In this document: one piece after another, positions 46,440 through 58,298 of the stretch
How the letters are laid out: every line of letters begins with the position of its first letter
Numbering within the stretch: the first letter of the stretch is position 1
Source: Pleomorphomonas sp. T1.2MG-36
GTDB taxonomy: Bacteria; Pseudomonadota; Alphaproteobacteria; Rhizobiales; Pleomorphomonadaceae
Direction of reading: 5' to 3'
Length of the DNA: 64,000 bases
NCBI RefSeq assembly: GCF_950100655.1
Contig: NZ_CATNLY010000052.1
Location: 62,001-126,000, forward strand
Notes under the pieces: model-generated
Told to the model about the DNA's origin: nothing
Database searches by the model: none
Seen by the model: only the letters and a program-made list of their open reading frames with translations
Translations under genes and position numbers: made by a program

Positions 46440-47423
46440 CTATGCTGGATAGTCCTCCGAAGCCAACTGCTCGGCATAGCCGACGAAGTCCTTCCCATAG
46501 TCAGTAAGTATGAATCTCGTGTCGGTTTCTATTCTTCCGAAAAATTCTCGCTGAATTTCATACGCAGATATGAGCTTATTGAGAATGTATTCCTCTATGA
46601 GTCTGTCGCACATGATGACTTTTAGATTTGTGTTCTGTGAGTTATCAAAAATTGAATTATCAATCTCATTTTTAACTTGCATCTCAGATGCGCCCATTGT
46701 GAACACTCTGCTTATGATCGTGAATGTTTCATATATGTCGATGTCTTTTCGAGTGTCGTCTTCCGTCGTAATGTATTTGTTTATATTTTTACTTCTCATG
46801 CTCTTTATTCTGGCGACGACCTCTCTGGGGGGTATTTCTGAACTAGAAAATCTCTCGATCTCGGATTTTAGCTGTCTGTTTTCCTCAGATAACTTTGCTA
46901 TTTCGTTCGCAACTGTTGGTGAAGCTGCCTTGTCGGCTTTTACCCAGCCCGTCCGAGGAAAATTTGTAAACATACTGACCAATGTTGTGGTCACCTTTGC
47001 CGCTAGCTCGTCACCGTTCTTCCAGTAATTAACTAGTTTTCTTTCGCATAATTCGCGGAATTTATTTATTTTGTCGAGCTTGCTGGACTCAACTTTACTC
47101 TGAGGCCAGCGTTCTCTTGCTGAGTTATGGAGCAGAAATGCCGCAACAGGTACACCTCTTTCTATCGCGTATTCATACTCCATCTGGGTGTAACTCTTGT
47201 TTTTAAGTTCGGATCCGTAGCGCTCTCCAACGATAACAATGTAGTAATCCGACTCGTCGATCCGGCGTTTAATATAATTCCATTGCGTATCGTCAGATGC
47301 GTGGAATAATTCCATTCCAATAGGAATGTGTCCCAGGCTTAATATTTGCTCTATTACAATTCGGCGCTCATCCTCCAGATCTGAGAAAGTCGAGCTGACG
47401 AATACCTGAAACTTGACGTCCAT
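46440..47423 (-). CDS. DUF4062 domain protein, possible defence gene
   Basis: A 327-residue protein. Residues 1-110 form a DUF4062 domain: FQVFVSSTFSDLEDERRIVI at the start, HIPIGMELFHASDDTQW near 32, and SDYYIVIVGERYGS near 58. The fold is related to TIR/nucleoside-processing domains, and DUF4062 proteins often occur in phage-defence islands fused to effectors. A short coiled coil (IAKLSEENRQLKSEIERFSS, near 172) leads to a C-terminal helical region with no recognised domain. The gene is AT-rich, unlike its neighbours, indicating recent transfer. ATG 47423 is a clear start. Confidence 0.72.
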   Translation of the reverse strand: MDVKFQVFVSSTFSDLEDERRIVIEQILSLGHIPIGMELFHASDDTQWNYIKRRIDESDYYIVIVGERYGSELKNKSYTQMEYEYAIERGVPVAAFLLHNSARERWPQSKVESSKLDKINKFRELCERKLVNYWKNGDELAAKVTTTLVSMFTNFPRTGWVKADKAASPTVANEIAKLSEENRQLKSEIERFSSSEIPPREVVARIKSMRSKNINKYITTEDDTRKDIDIYETFTIISRVFTMGASEMQVKNEIDNSIFDNSQNTNLKVIMCDRLIEEYILNKLISAYEIQREFFGRIETDTRFILTDYGKDFVGYAEQLASEDYPA

Positions 47424-47536
47424 TTTTCCCTCTGGCGAGCTAATACAATCTATTAGGGTCTATACTTAATTCTTAATGGCGACTATTCAATAGAAAGGAG
47501 AGTGGTAATTGTGGCTTCTCCGTGAAGGAGGCAGCT

Positions 47537-47848
47537 GTGCCCAACTCTGTATACAGCCAATTTAGGCAAGCCATCTTAGAGAAAAAGCAAATTAGCTGCA
47601 CGTATAAAGGATTAGTTCGCTATATTTGCCCGCACGTCATAGGGCTGAAACACGGCAAAGAGCACGTCCTTGCATTTCAGTTCGATGGTGAAAGCTCTCG
47701 TGGTTTGCCCCCGGGAGGAGAGTGGCGCTGTATGGCCGTTGTAGATATATCAGCAGTGACAATTATGGCAGGCCCTTGGTACACGGGCACTGGTCATTCT
47801 CAAGACCAAACCTGTGTGGATGAGGTCGATGTGGAAGTCGACTACTAA
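47537..47848 (+). CDS. Small WYL-like beta-domain protein
   Basis: A 103-residue cytoplasmic protein. The sequence QFRQAILEKKQISCTYKGLV then RYICPHVIGLKHGKEHVLAF resembles the strand pattern of WYL/ligand-binding domains (xxYxGxxRxIxPHxIG...HVLxFQ), here without a DNA-binding partner. GTG 47537 is chosen because aaggagg lies just upstream, while 47522 would overlap it. It is next to, and divergent from, the DUF4062 gene and may belong to the same transferred segment. Function unknown. Confidence 0.6.
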   Translation: MPNSVYSQFRQAILEKKQISCTYKGLVRYICPHVIGLKHGKEHVLAFQFDGESSRGLPPGGEWRCMAVVDISAVTIMAGPWYTGTGHSQDQTCVDEVDVEVDY

Positions 47849-47875
47849 CTGCCCCCTCCGCTGCGGAACATCCGT

Positions 47876-48571
47876 TCACACCTTCACCGTCGAGAAGAAG
47901 ATGAAGCGGGGCTCGGTTGTCAGGGATTTGTAGGCGTCCGGAAACAGGTCGCGGGCCTCTGGGGCGGGTTGTGGTTCGCGAACCGTTTCGATGCGGAAGC
48001 CAGCTGTCTTGAGGGCGTCGAACATGGCGTGCAGCGGGCGATGCCAGAAGCGCATGGTCATGGTTTTTCCGCCGCGCTGCCACGTGTCGTTGAAGCCGTA
48101 GGTCTCGAAGTAGTTCTCATGGCCTGCCAGTTGGTGGTCCATGAACGGATGATGGGTGGAGAAGACGAAGCGGCCGTTCGGGGATAGCAGGCGGTGGAAC
48201 TCCGACAGAGGGCGTGACCAGTCGGGCAGGTAGTGCATGACCAGCGAGGCGACGATCAGGTCGAAGGAGCCATCGGCGAAGGGCAGGGGTTCGTTCAGGT
48301 TGGTCACCAGCAGGCGCGCCCGGCCGTTGAGGCGGCGTTTGGCGATGTCCAGCAGGCCGGCGCTGGCGTCGATGCCGGTCAGTATCGCCCCGCGCTCGAC
48401 CAATATCGCGGCGTGGGCTCCGCCGCCGCATCCCGCGTCGAGCACCCTGAGCCCGTGGACGTCTCCGGCCAGCGACAGGATGGCCGGCCGTTCGTAATGG
48501 GCGTTCCAGGCGTTGGTCTCGTTGTCGGCATCATAGGCCGCCGCGAAGGCGTCATAGTCGTTGTCGGGCAT
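47876..48571 (-). CDS. Class I SAM-dependent methyltransferase
   Basis: A 231-residue methyltransferase. Motif I is RVLDAGCGGGAHAAIL near residue 42, motif II LTGIDASAGLLDIA, motif III NEPLPFADGSFDLIVASLVM, post-motif LSPNGRFVFSTHHPFMDH. It is in the UbiE-like small-molecule group, distinct from but similar to the one at 45466-46200. The N-terminus starts MPDNDYDAFAAAYDADNETN. It sits directly downstream of the LacI gene on the same strand (19-base gap), though no link with sugar use is evident. Confidence 0.87.
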   Translation of the reverse strand: MPDNDYDAFAAAYDADNETNAWNAHYERPAILSLAGDVHGLRVLDAGCGGGAHAAILVERGAILTGIDASAGLLDIAKRRLNGRARLLVTNLNEPLPFADGSFDLIVASLVMHYLPDWSRPLSEFHRLLSPNGRFVFSTHHPFMDHQLAGHENYFETYGFNDTWQRGGKTMTMRFWHRPLHAMFDALKTAGFRIETVREPQPAPEARDLFPDAYKSLTTEPRFIFFSTVKV

Positions 48572-48590
48572 CGTCTGGCTCCGGCGCCGC

Positions 48591-49667
48591 CTACCTCGCG
48601 AGGTTCGCCGTCCCCACGCTCGCCCGCACCACCTTCACCGCCTCTTCCTTCTTCCGCTTCGCCTTCAGCGGCGTCGTCGACTCGCGGACGATCAGCTGGG
48701 TGGGCAGGACGATCTGCTCGGAGGGAGCTTCGAGGCCGGCGATGAGGGCGAGGAGGAGGTTGACGGAGGCGCGGGCCATCTGCTGCAGCGGCTGGCGCAC
48801 GGTGGTGAGCTGGGGGTGCAGTTGCGAGGCGATGGGGATGTCGTCGAAGCCGACGACGGAGATATCGCCGGGCACGGAGAGGCCGGCCTCGCGGATGGCG
48901 GCGATGGCGCCGTAGGCGGAGGTGTCGTTGGCGGCGAAGATGGCGGTGGGCCGGTCGTCGAGGGCCAGCAGCTTTTGGGCCGCCTCGAAGCCGCTCTTGC
49001 GCAGGAAGTCGCCGTCCACCTCCAGCGCAGGGTCGTGGGGCAGGCGGGCCTGGGCCAGCACGTCGCGATAGGCGCGGCGGCGGTCGCGCGCCGAGGTCAG
49101 GCGGTCGTTGCCGGAGATGAAGGCGATGCGGCGGTGGCCGAGCTCGATGAGGTGGCGGAGCGCCGCACAGCCGCCCTGGTAGTTGTCGGCGGTGACTGAG
49201 GGAAAGGCAGACTCGACGCCCTGCTCGATGGTGACCACGGGAATGTGGGCGGTGGCCATCGATTCGAGATAGTCGGATTCGTAAGGCAGGATGACGATGA
49301 CGCCGTCGGCGATCTGCCTGAGCATGTCGATGATGGAGTGCGGCGGGCGGCGGTCGCAGACCGGCAGCGAGTAGACCAGCATCTCGTAGTCGGCGGCGCG
49401 TGCCACCGCGCCCATGCCGAGCAGCAGGTCGGAGGTGAACGGCGTGTGCAGCTCGGCCACCACGCCGATGATGCGCGTGCGGGCGCCGGTCAGCTTCTGG
49501 GCGGCGCGGTTGGCGACATAGCCCATCTCGTCGGCGATGCGCAGGATGTCCTCGCGCTTTTCGGGCGAGACGCCGGGCCGGTTGTTGATCGCCCGCGAAG
49601 CCGTCATCAGGGAGACCCCGGCGACCTTGGCGACCTCGGCTAACGTTGGATACAGTCGCTTCATCAT
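48591..49667 (-). CDS. LacI-family repressor of the beta-glucoside locus
   Basis: A 358-residue repressor. The N-terminal helix-turn-helix is PTLAEVAKVAGVSLMTASRA, followed by the hinge helix AAQKLTGARTRIIGVVAE and a periplasmic-binding-protein-like core (LRHLIELGHRRIAFISGNDR, then DISVVGFDDIPIASQLHPQL). It lies divergent from the ABC transporter/GH3 operon, with a perfect 18-bp palindrome (49863-49880) between, so it is the probable local repressor released by the imported sugar. The ATG at 49664 is an equally possible start. Confidence 0.92.
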   Translation of the reverse strand: MMKRLYPTLAEVAKVAGVSLMTASRAINNRPGVSPEKREDILRIADEMGYVANRAAQKLTGARTRIIGVVAELHTPFTSDLLLGMGAVARAADYEMLVYSLPVCDRRPPHSIIDMLRQIADGVIVILPYESDYLESMATAHIPVVTIEQGVESAFPSVTADNYQGGCAALRHLIELGHRRIAFISGNDRLTSARDRRRAYRDVLAQARLPHDPALEVDGDFLRKSGFEAAQKLLALDDRPTAIFAANDTSAYGAIAAIREAGLSVPGDISVVGFDDIPIASQLHPQLTTVRQPLQQMARASVNLLLALIAGLEAPSEQIVLPTQLIVRESTTPLKAKRKKEEAVKVVRASVGTANLAR

Positions 49668-49862
49668 TTGGTCGAATGGTTTCCGGGCCTCGGACCTGTT
49701 TGTCCGATGCCCCGCTGGCTGTCAACTGCGCCGATGGCCCTCCGACCTTGAAAAGACGCGGAAAACCGCCGGCTGTGGGTGGCGAGCAACGAGATACACC
49801 CCTCCAGCAAGAGCTTTGGGGACGGCCGCGTCAACGCCCAACTGGTAGTGTTGACGTTGCAG

Positions 49863-49880
49863 AACGTTAGCGCTAACGTT
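49863..49880. promoter_or_regulatory. LacI-type operator, perfect palindrome
   Basis: aacgttagcgctaacgtt is an exact 18-bp palindrome with the central cg typical of LacI/GalR operators, located between the divergent repressor gene and the substrate-binding protein gene (about 100 bases upstream of the latter). The remaining sequence of 49668-49981 shows no gene. Confidence 0.85.
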
Positions 49881-49981
49881 CGGCTGTCACCCGTTGCCAG
49901 AGCATCGGCCGAAAAGTGGATTTCGGTTTTCGGGGGACCCGATGCGGGTATCTGGCTCAACGTGATCCTTGGGAGGAGAAG

Positions 49982-51268
49982 GTGTCTTCTAATTTCGTTT
50001 CCAAACTCTCGGCGCTGGCTTGCGGCGCCGCCATGATGGCCGTCGTTCCGTTCGCGGCGCATTCGGCCGACAAAGTCATCTCGGTGTGGGACCTTCAGAC
50101 CACCGAAGGCGCCGTCAAGGTCATCCGCGACGCCGCCGACCGCTTCGAGAAGGCCAACCCGGGCTACAAGGTCGAGGATACCCATATCCTCAACGATGCC
50201 TACAAGACCAAGATCAAGATCGCTTTCGGCGCCAACGAGCCGCCGTGCGTGTTCAGCTCCTGGGGCGGTGGTCCGTTCCGTGAGTATGTCGCCGCCAACC
50301 AGGTGGTCGACCTGACGCCGTATCTCGACAAGGATGCGGCCTTCAAGGACCGCTTCGCGCCGGCCAGCTTCGGCGCCGTCACCGTCGACGGCAAGATCTA
50401 CGGCCTGCCGGCCGAGAACACCGCCATCGCCGTCGTCTTCTACAACAAGGAGATGTTCGAGAAGCTCAGCCTGACGCCGCCGAAGACCTGGGACGAACTG
50501 CTCCATGTCATCGACGTCCTCAAGAAGAACGACATCGCTCCCTTCGCGCTCGCCAACAAGAACAAGTGGACGGGCTCGATGTACTACGGCTACCTCGTCG
50601 ACCGCATCGGCGGCCCCGAGGCCTTCGCCAACGCCGCGCAGCGCAAGGACGGCGGCTCGTTCGCCGATCCGGTGTTCGTGGAAGCCGGCAAGCGCCTGCA
50701 GGAGCTGGTCAACCTCGGTGCCTTCCAGAAGGGTTACAACGGCCTCGACTATGACGTCGGCGGTTCGCGTCGCCTTCTGTACACCGAAAAGGCCGCCATG
50801 GAGCTGATGGGCACCTGGGAAGCCTCGACCATCGGCAACGAGAACCCGGAATTCGCCAAGAAGCTCGGCTTCTTCGCGTTCCCGTCGGTTCCCGGCGGCA
50901 AGGGTGATCCGTCCGACCTCCTCGGCACGCTCGGCGACAACTTCGTCTCCGTCACCAATGCCTGCCCCGAGAAGGACAAGGCCGTCGAGCTGATCAAGTT
51001 CCTGACCGACGATACCGCCGCTGCCGGCCGCGTGGCCGACTCGCGTCTGCCGCCGATCAAGAACCTCAAGGTCGACAACCCGTTCCTGCAGGAAGTCTCC
51101 AAGCTGGTCGGCGAAGCCAAGAGCGTGCAGCTCTGGTGGGACCAGGAGCTGCCGCCGAAGCTCGGCGAGCTGCATAAGGACACCTCGCAGGCGCTGTTCG
51201 GCCTGTCCAAGACGCCCGAGCAGGTGGCCGAGGAATTCGAGGCCGCTGCCAAGGCAGAGCTGAAGTAA
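49982..51268 (+). CDS. Sugar ABC transporter substrate-binding protein
   Basis: A 428-residue periplasmic binding protein. The signal peptide ([20 protein letters not shown], ending HSA) precedes [20 protein letters not shown]. Family 1 features include [13 protein letters not shown] near residue 83, [20 protein letters not shown] near 140 and the C-terminal helix of [20 protein letters not shown] 49982 is chosen for the GGGAGGAG site six bases upstream. It is the first gene of the operon, probably controlled by the upstream palindrome, and likely binds a beta-linked oligosaccharide given the GH3 gene. Confidence 0.9.
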   Translation: MSSNFVSKLSALACGAAMMAVVPFAAHSADKVISVWDLQTTEGAVKVIRDAADRFEKANPGYKVEDTHILNDAYKTKIKIAFGANEPPCVFSSWGGGPFREYVAANQVVDLTPYLDKDAAFKDRFAPASFGAVTVDGKIYGLPAENTAIAVVFYNKEMFEKLSLTPPKTWDELLHVIDVLKKNDIAPFALANKNKWTGSMYYGYLVDRIGGPEAFANAAQRKDGGSFADPVFVEAGKRLQELVNLGAFQKGYNGLDYDVGGSRRLLYTEKAAMELMGTWEASTIGNENPEFAKKLGFFAFPSVPGGKGDPSDLLGTLGDNFVSVTNACPEKDKAVELIKFLTDDTAAAGRVADSRLPPIKNLKVDNPFLQEVSKLVGEAKSVQLWWDQELPPKLGELHKDTSQALFGLSKTPEQVAEEFEAAAKAELK

Positions 51269-51284
51269 CTTCCTCCCGAGAACG

Positions 51285-51314
51285 GCCCCGCCGACGGTAC
51301 GCCGCCGGCGGGGC
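51285..51314 (+). terminator. GC-rich hairpin after the binding-protein gene
   Basis: gccccgccg (51285-51293) pairs with cggcggggc (51306-51314). Its place between the binding-protein and permease genes suits partial termination or mRNA stabilisation, which raises the ratio of binding protein to membrane subunits. Confidence 0.65.
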
Positions 51315-51385
51315 AAAATAGTGAGGGCCCGGCCAGAAACGCGCCGGAATCGGGCCCCGAGGACCGTGGACGGAGGATCACCACC

Positions 51386-52312
51386 GTGACCGACATTACG
51401 ACGCGCCCCGCCGACGGCGGAGCGGGAGGGGCGGCTCTGTCTCTCAGGACCTTCGCGCCGGCCATCTTCCTGGCGCCCGCCATCCTGCTGCTCGCCGTCT
51501 ATCTCATCTATCCGCTGATCGACAGCTTCCGCTTGTCGCTGCTCGACTGGAACGGCCTCGGTTCCGACGCCCGCTTCGTCGGGCTCGACAACTGGAAGAA
51601 GCTCGCCGTCGACACGCTGTTCTGGGAAGCCGCCTGGAACAACATCCTGCTGGCCGTCTTCTCGGTTGTGGTGCAGATGCCGATCGCCCTGGTGCTGGCG
51701 GTGGTGCTGGACAACGCGGGCAAGGGCTCGCGCATCCTCAAGATCCTCTACTTCCTGCCGCTCCTGATGTCGTCGGTCGCCCTCGGCGTCCTGTTCAAAT
51801 ACTTCTACGACGTCACCTTCGGCCCGCTCAACGCGCTCCTGGATTTCGTCGGCCTCGGCTATCTGGCCCAGGACTGGCTCGGCGACACGCGCTTCTCGCT
51901 CGGCGCGGTGATCGCCGTCGTCTGCTGGCAGTACATCCCCTTCTACATGGTGCTGTTCATGGCCGGCCTCGCCTCGTTCCCGGCCGAGATCTCGGAAGCG
52001 GCCAAGCTCGACGGCGCGTCGGAGACGACCATCTTCTGGAAGATGAAGCTGCCGCACCTCAAGGGCACCATGCGCACGGCCGTTGTGCTCTCCGTCATCG
52101 GCGCGCTGCGCTACTTCGACCTCATCTACGTGATGACCGGCGGCGGACCGGAAGGCTCGTCGGAACTGATGGCCACCTACATGTACCGCAACGTCTTTTC
52201 CTCGTTCCAGCTCGGCTACGGCAGTACGGTGGCCTCGGGCATGTTCATCGTCGTCATCCTGATCGCCTCGGTGCTGCTGCGCTTCTCCAAGCGCTACGAA
52301 ACGGAGGTCTGA
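51386..52312 (+). CDS. Sugar ABC transporter permease 1
   Basis: A 308-residue permease of the MalF/LacF type with six membrane helices. The ATPase-contact loop reads [20 protein letters not shown] near residue 208. GTG 51386 has GGAGGATC upstream. The next gene starts four bases after its stop, so the two permeases are made from one transcript with close coupling. Part of the complete importer encoded at 49982-54293. Confidence 0.92.
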   Translation: MTDITTRPADGGAGGAALSLRTFAPAIFLAPAILLLAVYLIYPLIDSFRLSLLDWNGLGSDARFVGLDNWKKLAVDTLFWEAAWNNILLAVFSVVVQMPIALVLAVVLDNAGKGSRILKILYFLPLLMSSVALGVLFKYFYDVTFGPLNALLDFVGLGYLAQDWLGDTRFSLGAVIAVVCWQYIPFYMVLFMAGLASFPAEISEAAKLDGASETTIFWKMKLPHLKGTMRTAVVLSVIGALRYFDLIYVMTGGGPEGSSELMATYMYRNVFSSFQLGYGSTVASGMFIVVILIASVLLRFSKRYETEV

Positions 52313-52315
52313 CCC

Positions 52316-53155
52316 ATGGCCAGCTCGCCCGTCGCCCGCGTCACCGGCCGCATCGCCGTCCCCGTCCTCGGCCTGTTCTGGCTCGCCGTCACCACCGTGC
52401 CCTTCCTGTTCATGGTGATGACCAGCTTCAAGTCGCAGCAGGAGTCCTTCTCCAGCTCCGTCTGGGCGCTGCCCAAGGCGCTCGACTTCGTCAACTACGA
52501 AAGCGTGCTCAACGGACCCTTCCTCACCTACTTCAAGAACTCGGTGATGGTGGTGGTGCTCTCGGTCCTCCTGATCATGCTGATCTCGGCCATGGCCGCC
52601 TTCGCCTTCGCCCGCATGCGCTTCCGCTTCAACGACGCGCTGTTCGGCCTGATCGTCGCCGGCATGATCGTGCCCATCCACATCACCCTGGTGCCGATCT
52701 ACCTGATGACGCGCCAACTGGGCCTCTACGACAGCCAGTTCGCGCTGATCGGTCCCTATGTGGCGACGTCGCTGCCGATCTCGGTGTTCATCCTCACCGA
52801 GTTCATGCGGCAGATCCCCAAGGAGCTGGAGGAGGCGGCGCGGCTCGACGGCTGCGGTCCCTTCGCCATCTTCTTCAAGGTGTTCCTGCCGCTGTCGGGG
52901 CCGGGACTCTCCACCATCGCCATCTACAACGGCATCATGCTGTGGAACGAGTTTATCTTCGCCTACGTGCTGACGTCGTCGACCAGCACCCGCACGCTGC
53001 CGCTCGCCATCTGGGACTACCAAGGCCAGTACACCTCCAACATCCCGGCGATCCTCGCCGTCGTCACCCTCACGTCGCTGCCCCTCGTCGTCGCCTATGC
53101 CTTCGGGCAGGAGAAGATCGTCAAGGGCATGATGGCCGGCTCGCTCAAGGGCTGA
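52316..53155 (+). CDS. Sugar ABC transporter permease 2
   Basis: A 279-residue permease of the MalG/LacG type with six membrane helices. The contact loop reads [20 protein letters not shown] near residue 173, and the protein closes with [17 protein letters not shown], typical of this subunit. ATG 52316 lies four bases past the stop of permease 1. The ATPase gene follows after 19 bases. Confidence 0.92.
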   Translation: MASSPVARVTGRIAVPVLGLFWLAVTTVPFLFMVMTSFKSQQESFSSSVWALPKALDFVNYESVLNGPFLTYFKNSVMVVVLSVLLIMLISAMAAFAFARMRFRFNDALFGLIVAGMIVPIHITLVPIYLMTRQLGLYDSQFALIGPYVATSLPISVFILTEFMRQIPKELEEAARLDGCGPFAIFFKVFLPLSGPGLSTIAIYNGIMLWNEFIFAYVLTSSTSTRTLPLAIWDYQGQYTSNIPAILAVVTLTSLPLVVAYAFGQEKIVKGMMAGSLKG

Positions 53156-53174
53156 GGCTTCGGAGACGCATTCC

Positions 53175-54293
53175 ATGACCAGCATCACCCTCTCCGGCGT
53201 CAACAAGTCCTTCGGCGCCAACTTCCCCGTCATCCGCGGCGTCGATCTCACCATCGAAGACGGCGAGTTCTGCGTGTTCCTCGGCCCGTCGGGCTGCGGC
53301 AAGTCGACGCTGCTGCGCATGGTGGCCGGCCTCGAAACCGGCTACTCGGGCCAGATCCGCATCGGCGACCGCGTGGTCGACAAGGTGGAGCCGGCCGACC
53401 GTCAGGTCGCCATGGTGTTCCAGAACTACGCGCTCTATCCGCACATGTCGGTCTACGAGAACATGGCCTTCGGCCTCCGGCAGGCCAAGACGGCCAAGGA
53501 CGAGATCGACCGCCGCGTCAAGGACGCCGCCCGCATCCTGCAGATCGAGCCGCTGCTCGAGCGCATGCCGCGGGCGCTCTCCGGCGGCCAGCGCCAGCGC
53601 GTCGCCATCGGCCGCGCCATCGTGCGCCAGCCCAAGGTGTTCCTGTTCGACGAGCCGCTGTCGAACCTCGACGCGGCGCTGCGCGTCCACATGCGCTCGG
53701 AGATCGCCACGCTGCACCGGAACTTCCCGGCGGCGTCGATGATCTACGTGACGCACGACCAGACGGAAGCCATGGCGCTCGCCGACAAGATCGTGCTGCT
53801 GCATGCCGGCAAGGACATGCTGAAGCACGGCTCGATCGCCCAGGTCGGCCGGCCGCTCGACCTCTACCACCGGCCGCGCAACCTGTTCGTCGCCGGCTTC
53901 CTGGGATCGCCGACCATGAACTTCCTGGAGGCGACCTTCGTCGCCCAGGAGCCGGCCGGCGCCCGCGTGGTGCTGAAGCACGGCGAGGAACTCACGGTGC
54001 CGGTCGACGGCTCGACGCTTGCCGCCGGTGCGCCCGTCACCCTCGGCGTGCGGCCCGAGCATCTTTCGCCGGTCGTCGGCCCGGCCCCGCAGACGCTGAC
54101 GCGCAAGGTGTCGGCGGTGGAGCATTTCGGCGAATACAGCTTCGTCTACCTGGAGGGCGGCACCTCGGCGCCGCTGATCGCCAAGGTGCCGGGCGATGGC
54201 GGGGTGAAGGCGGGCGACAGCGCCACCTACGCCGCCCCCGCCGACTGCTGCCACCTGTTCGACGCCGACGGCATCGCGCTTAACCACATCTGA
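53175..54293 (+). CDS. Sugar ABC transporter ATP-binding protein (UgpC/MsmK type)
   Basis: A 372-residue ATPase with all catalytic motifs: Walker A GPSGCGKST near residue 38, Q-loop VFQNYALYPHM near 82, signature LSGGQRQR near 135, Walker B VFLFDEPLSNLD near 154, H-loop THDQ near 193. The C-terminal TOBE-like regulatory domain is complete (about 245-372). Length is normal, without the insert seen in the paralog at 11239. It is encoded 38 bases before the GH3 gene in the same operon. Confidence 0.92.
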   Translation: MTSITLSGVNKSFGANFPVIRGVDLTIEDGEFCVFLGPSGCGKSTLLRMVAGLETGYSGQIRIGDRVVDKVEPADRQVAMVFQNYALYPHMSVYENMAFGLRQAKTAKDEIDRRVKDAARILQIEPLLERMPRALSGGQRQRVAIGRAIVRQPKVFLFDEPLSNLDAALRVHMRSEIATLHRNFPAASMIYVTHDQTEAMALADKIVLLHAGKDMLKHGSIAQVGRPLDLYHRPRNLFVAGFLGSPTMNFLEATFVAQEPAGARVVLKHGEELTVPVDGSTLAAGAPVTLGVRPEHLSPVVGPAPQTLTRKVSAVEHFGEYSFVYLEGGTSAPLIAKVPGDGGVKAGDSATYAAPADCCHLFDADGIALNHI

Positions 54294-54331
54294 CCCAGCA
54301 GGACGGCCGCCCCGGCCGCGAAGAGTTCATC

Positions 54332-56704
<2,373 letters not shown>

Positions 56705-56728
56705 TTTGTACGACAAAAAAGCCACTTG

Positions 56729-56750
56729 CCGGGGAGACCGATCTCCCCGG
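56729..56750 (+). terminator. Hairpin after the GH3 gene
   Basis: ccggggag (56729-56736) pairs exactly with ctccccgg (56743-56750), 25 bases after the GH3 stop. Probable operon terminator. Confidence 0.7.
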
Positions 56751-56937
56751 CCAGACTTTCACCTTGAAAATGAATCGTTTCGAGACAATAGTCGGAGCGG
56801 AGGATTTCAAGTTTCACGAGGGACCGAACGCCGTCCGGCGTCTCCCTCATCGGGTTTCCGGCGATGATAACTCCCGCGTCGCCGGAGAACGCGCGGTCGC
56901 TTCCCAACCGCGCATCACGCCCCCCCCGGCGTCGGAC

Positions 56938-56970
56938 GCGAGGCGGATCTCCCCCCGGAGTCCGCCTCGC
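56938..56970 (-). terminator. Hairpin after the YafY-like gene
   Basis: gcgaggcgga (56938-56947) pairs with tccgcctcgc (56961-56970), just past the stop of the minus-strand regulator gene. The bases between the two hairpins show no gene. Confidence 0.65.
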
Positions 56971-56987
56971 TGGCGTTTTGGGAGAAA

Positions 56988-57704
56988 TCAGTTGGACTTG
57001 GTGCCGGGCGACTGCCGGCGCTGCTCTGCCTCGGCCTCGGCGATGAAGGCCCGGAGCAAGGCGACCCTGTGCGGGCGAAAGCTGCGGCCGGTTGGGCGAA
57101 GGTCGCTGATTCGGTCGATCCTGAAGCGCCGGAACGCGTTTCGATCGCAGCACTTTGCGATCAGGATCAGCGCGTTATCCAGGTAGAGGATCGAGAGGGG
57201 CCAGATCTCCCGGTCGGTCGTTCGCCCCTTCTCGTCGGTATAGCGGATGGCCAGAACGTCTTCCTGCCAGCAGGCCGAACGAAGAGCGGCCATGTCCAGC
57301 GCGGGGGCGGGGGGAGCTGTCGGTTTGTAGATGCCGTTGACGGCGTGAACGGCATGCAGTTGCAGCCGCTCCGGCAGCATCGCCGTGATCTTGGAGAATA
57401 CCGCCTCGGCGGCCCTGGCCAGTTCGGGGTCGCCGACGTGCTTGACCTCTTCGAGCCCGAGTACCAGAGCCTCGATCTCGATCCGGCTGAACATCTGGGG
57501 CGGCAAGGCCATGTCCTCGACCAGATGGTACCCGAAGCCGGTCGCCCCCTCGATGGTCGCGCCGGCCGCCCTGAGACTGTCGATGTCGCGATAGATGGTC
57601 CGAACCGATACCTCCGTCTCCTCCGCCAACCGATCGGCGGTCACCGGGCTGGGCAAGGTGCGCAGTGCCTGCAGCAATCGCAGCAGTCGGTCGCTTCGCG
57701 CCAT
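56988..57704 (-). CDS. YafY-type WYL-domain transcriptional regulator
   Basis: A 238-residue regulator: N-terminal winged helix (SDRLLRLLQALRTLPSPVTA, then LAEETEVSVRTIYRDIDSLR), a linker and a WYL domain from about residue 138 (LAIRYTDEKGRTTDREIWPL, then ALILIAKCCDRNAFRRFRID) that likely binds a small ligand. ATG 57704 is the natural start. It is divergent from a VOC-family gene with a short AT-richer spacer, an arrangement common for this regulator class, suggesting it controls that gene. Confidence 0.9.
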   Translation of the reverse strand: MARSDRLLRLLQALRTLPSPVTADRLAEETEVSVRTIYRDIDSLRAAGATIEGATGFGYHLVEDMALPPQMFSRIEIEALVLGLEEVKHVGDPELARAAEAVFSKITAMLPERLQLHAVHAVNGIYKPTAPPAPALDMAALRSACWQEDVLAIRYTDEKGRTTDREIWPLSILYLDNALILIAKCCDRNAFRRFRIDRISDLRPTGRSFRPHRVALLRAFIAEAEAEQRRQSPGTKSN

Positions 57705-57814
57705 CTTGGTATTTCCCCCAGACCCTTACTGTCGACTTTTGTCAGTAAGGCTAGAGGATATTGCGCCTCGGTTCCACAGGCATTCCGCCTGTATTTTCAA
57801 GACGAGGATACCCG

Positions 57815-58195
57815 ATGTTTCGCGCCAACAGCCTCATTCTCTACGTCGACGACGTCGATCGCAGCACCGCCTTCTACCGGGACATACTGAAGGCCGACCC
57901 TGTCGAGACGTTCCAGGACTTCTCGGTGTTTGCCCTGAGCGATGGCTTTGTCGTCGGATTGCAGTCCAAGCATGCGATCGACCCAAAGCCCCAGCCGTCC
58001 TTCGGCGGCTTCGAACTGTCGTTCAGCGACGCCACCAAGGAAGACGTCGACCGGCTCCATGCCGACTGGACGGCCAAAGGCGTCGAGATGGTGCTCGAAC
58101 CGACCACGCTCGAGTTCGGCTACACCTTCGTGGCCGCCGATCCCGATGGCCACCGCCTTCGCGTCTGCGCCACCGATACCACCAACGTCGCCTGA
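57815..58195 (+). CDS. VOC-family (glyoxalase/bleomycin-resistance-like) protein
   Basis: A 126-residue protein with two beta-alpha-beta-beta-beta units: LILYVDDVDRSTAFYRDILK at the start and YTFVAADPDGHRLRVCATDT at the end. The fold binds a metal or small molecule. Only some metal-ligand positions are visible, so enzyme versus binding function cannot be decided. ATG 57815 has ACGAGGATACC upstream. Divergent from the YafY regulator, its likely controller. Confidence 0.87.
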   Translation: MFRANSLILYVDDVDRSTAFYRDILKADPVETFQDFSVFALSDGFVVGLQSKHAIDPKPQPSFGGFELSFSDATKEDVDRLHADWTAKGVEMVLEPTTLEFGYTFVAADPDGHRLRVCATDTTNVA

Positions 58196-58298
58196 CCGGC
58201 CGGACTTGACCCCGATCCCCCCGGAGGCCGCCTCGTGGGCGTTTCGGGGGGGGAGGTCGAGACCCTGCCGATCCCGGTCTTCACCCCAGCCGGCGGGC

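Noticed and set aside
49664..53320. Very long minus-strand frame across the sugar transporter operon
   Set aside because: Antisense to four well-supported transporter genes. The composition is histidine/aspartate/arginine-rich with no domain.
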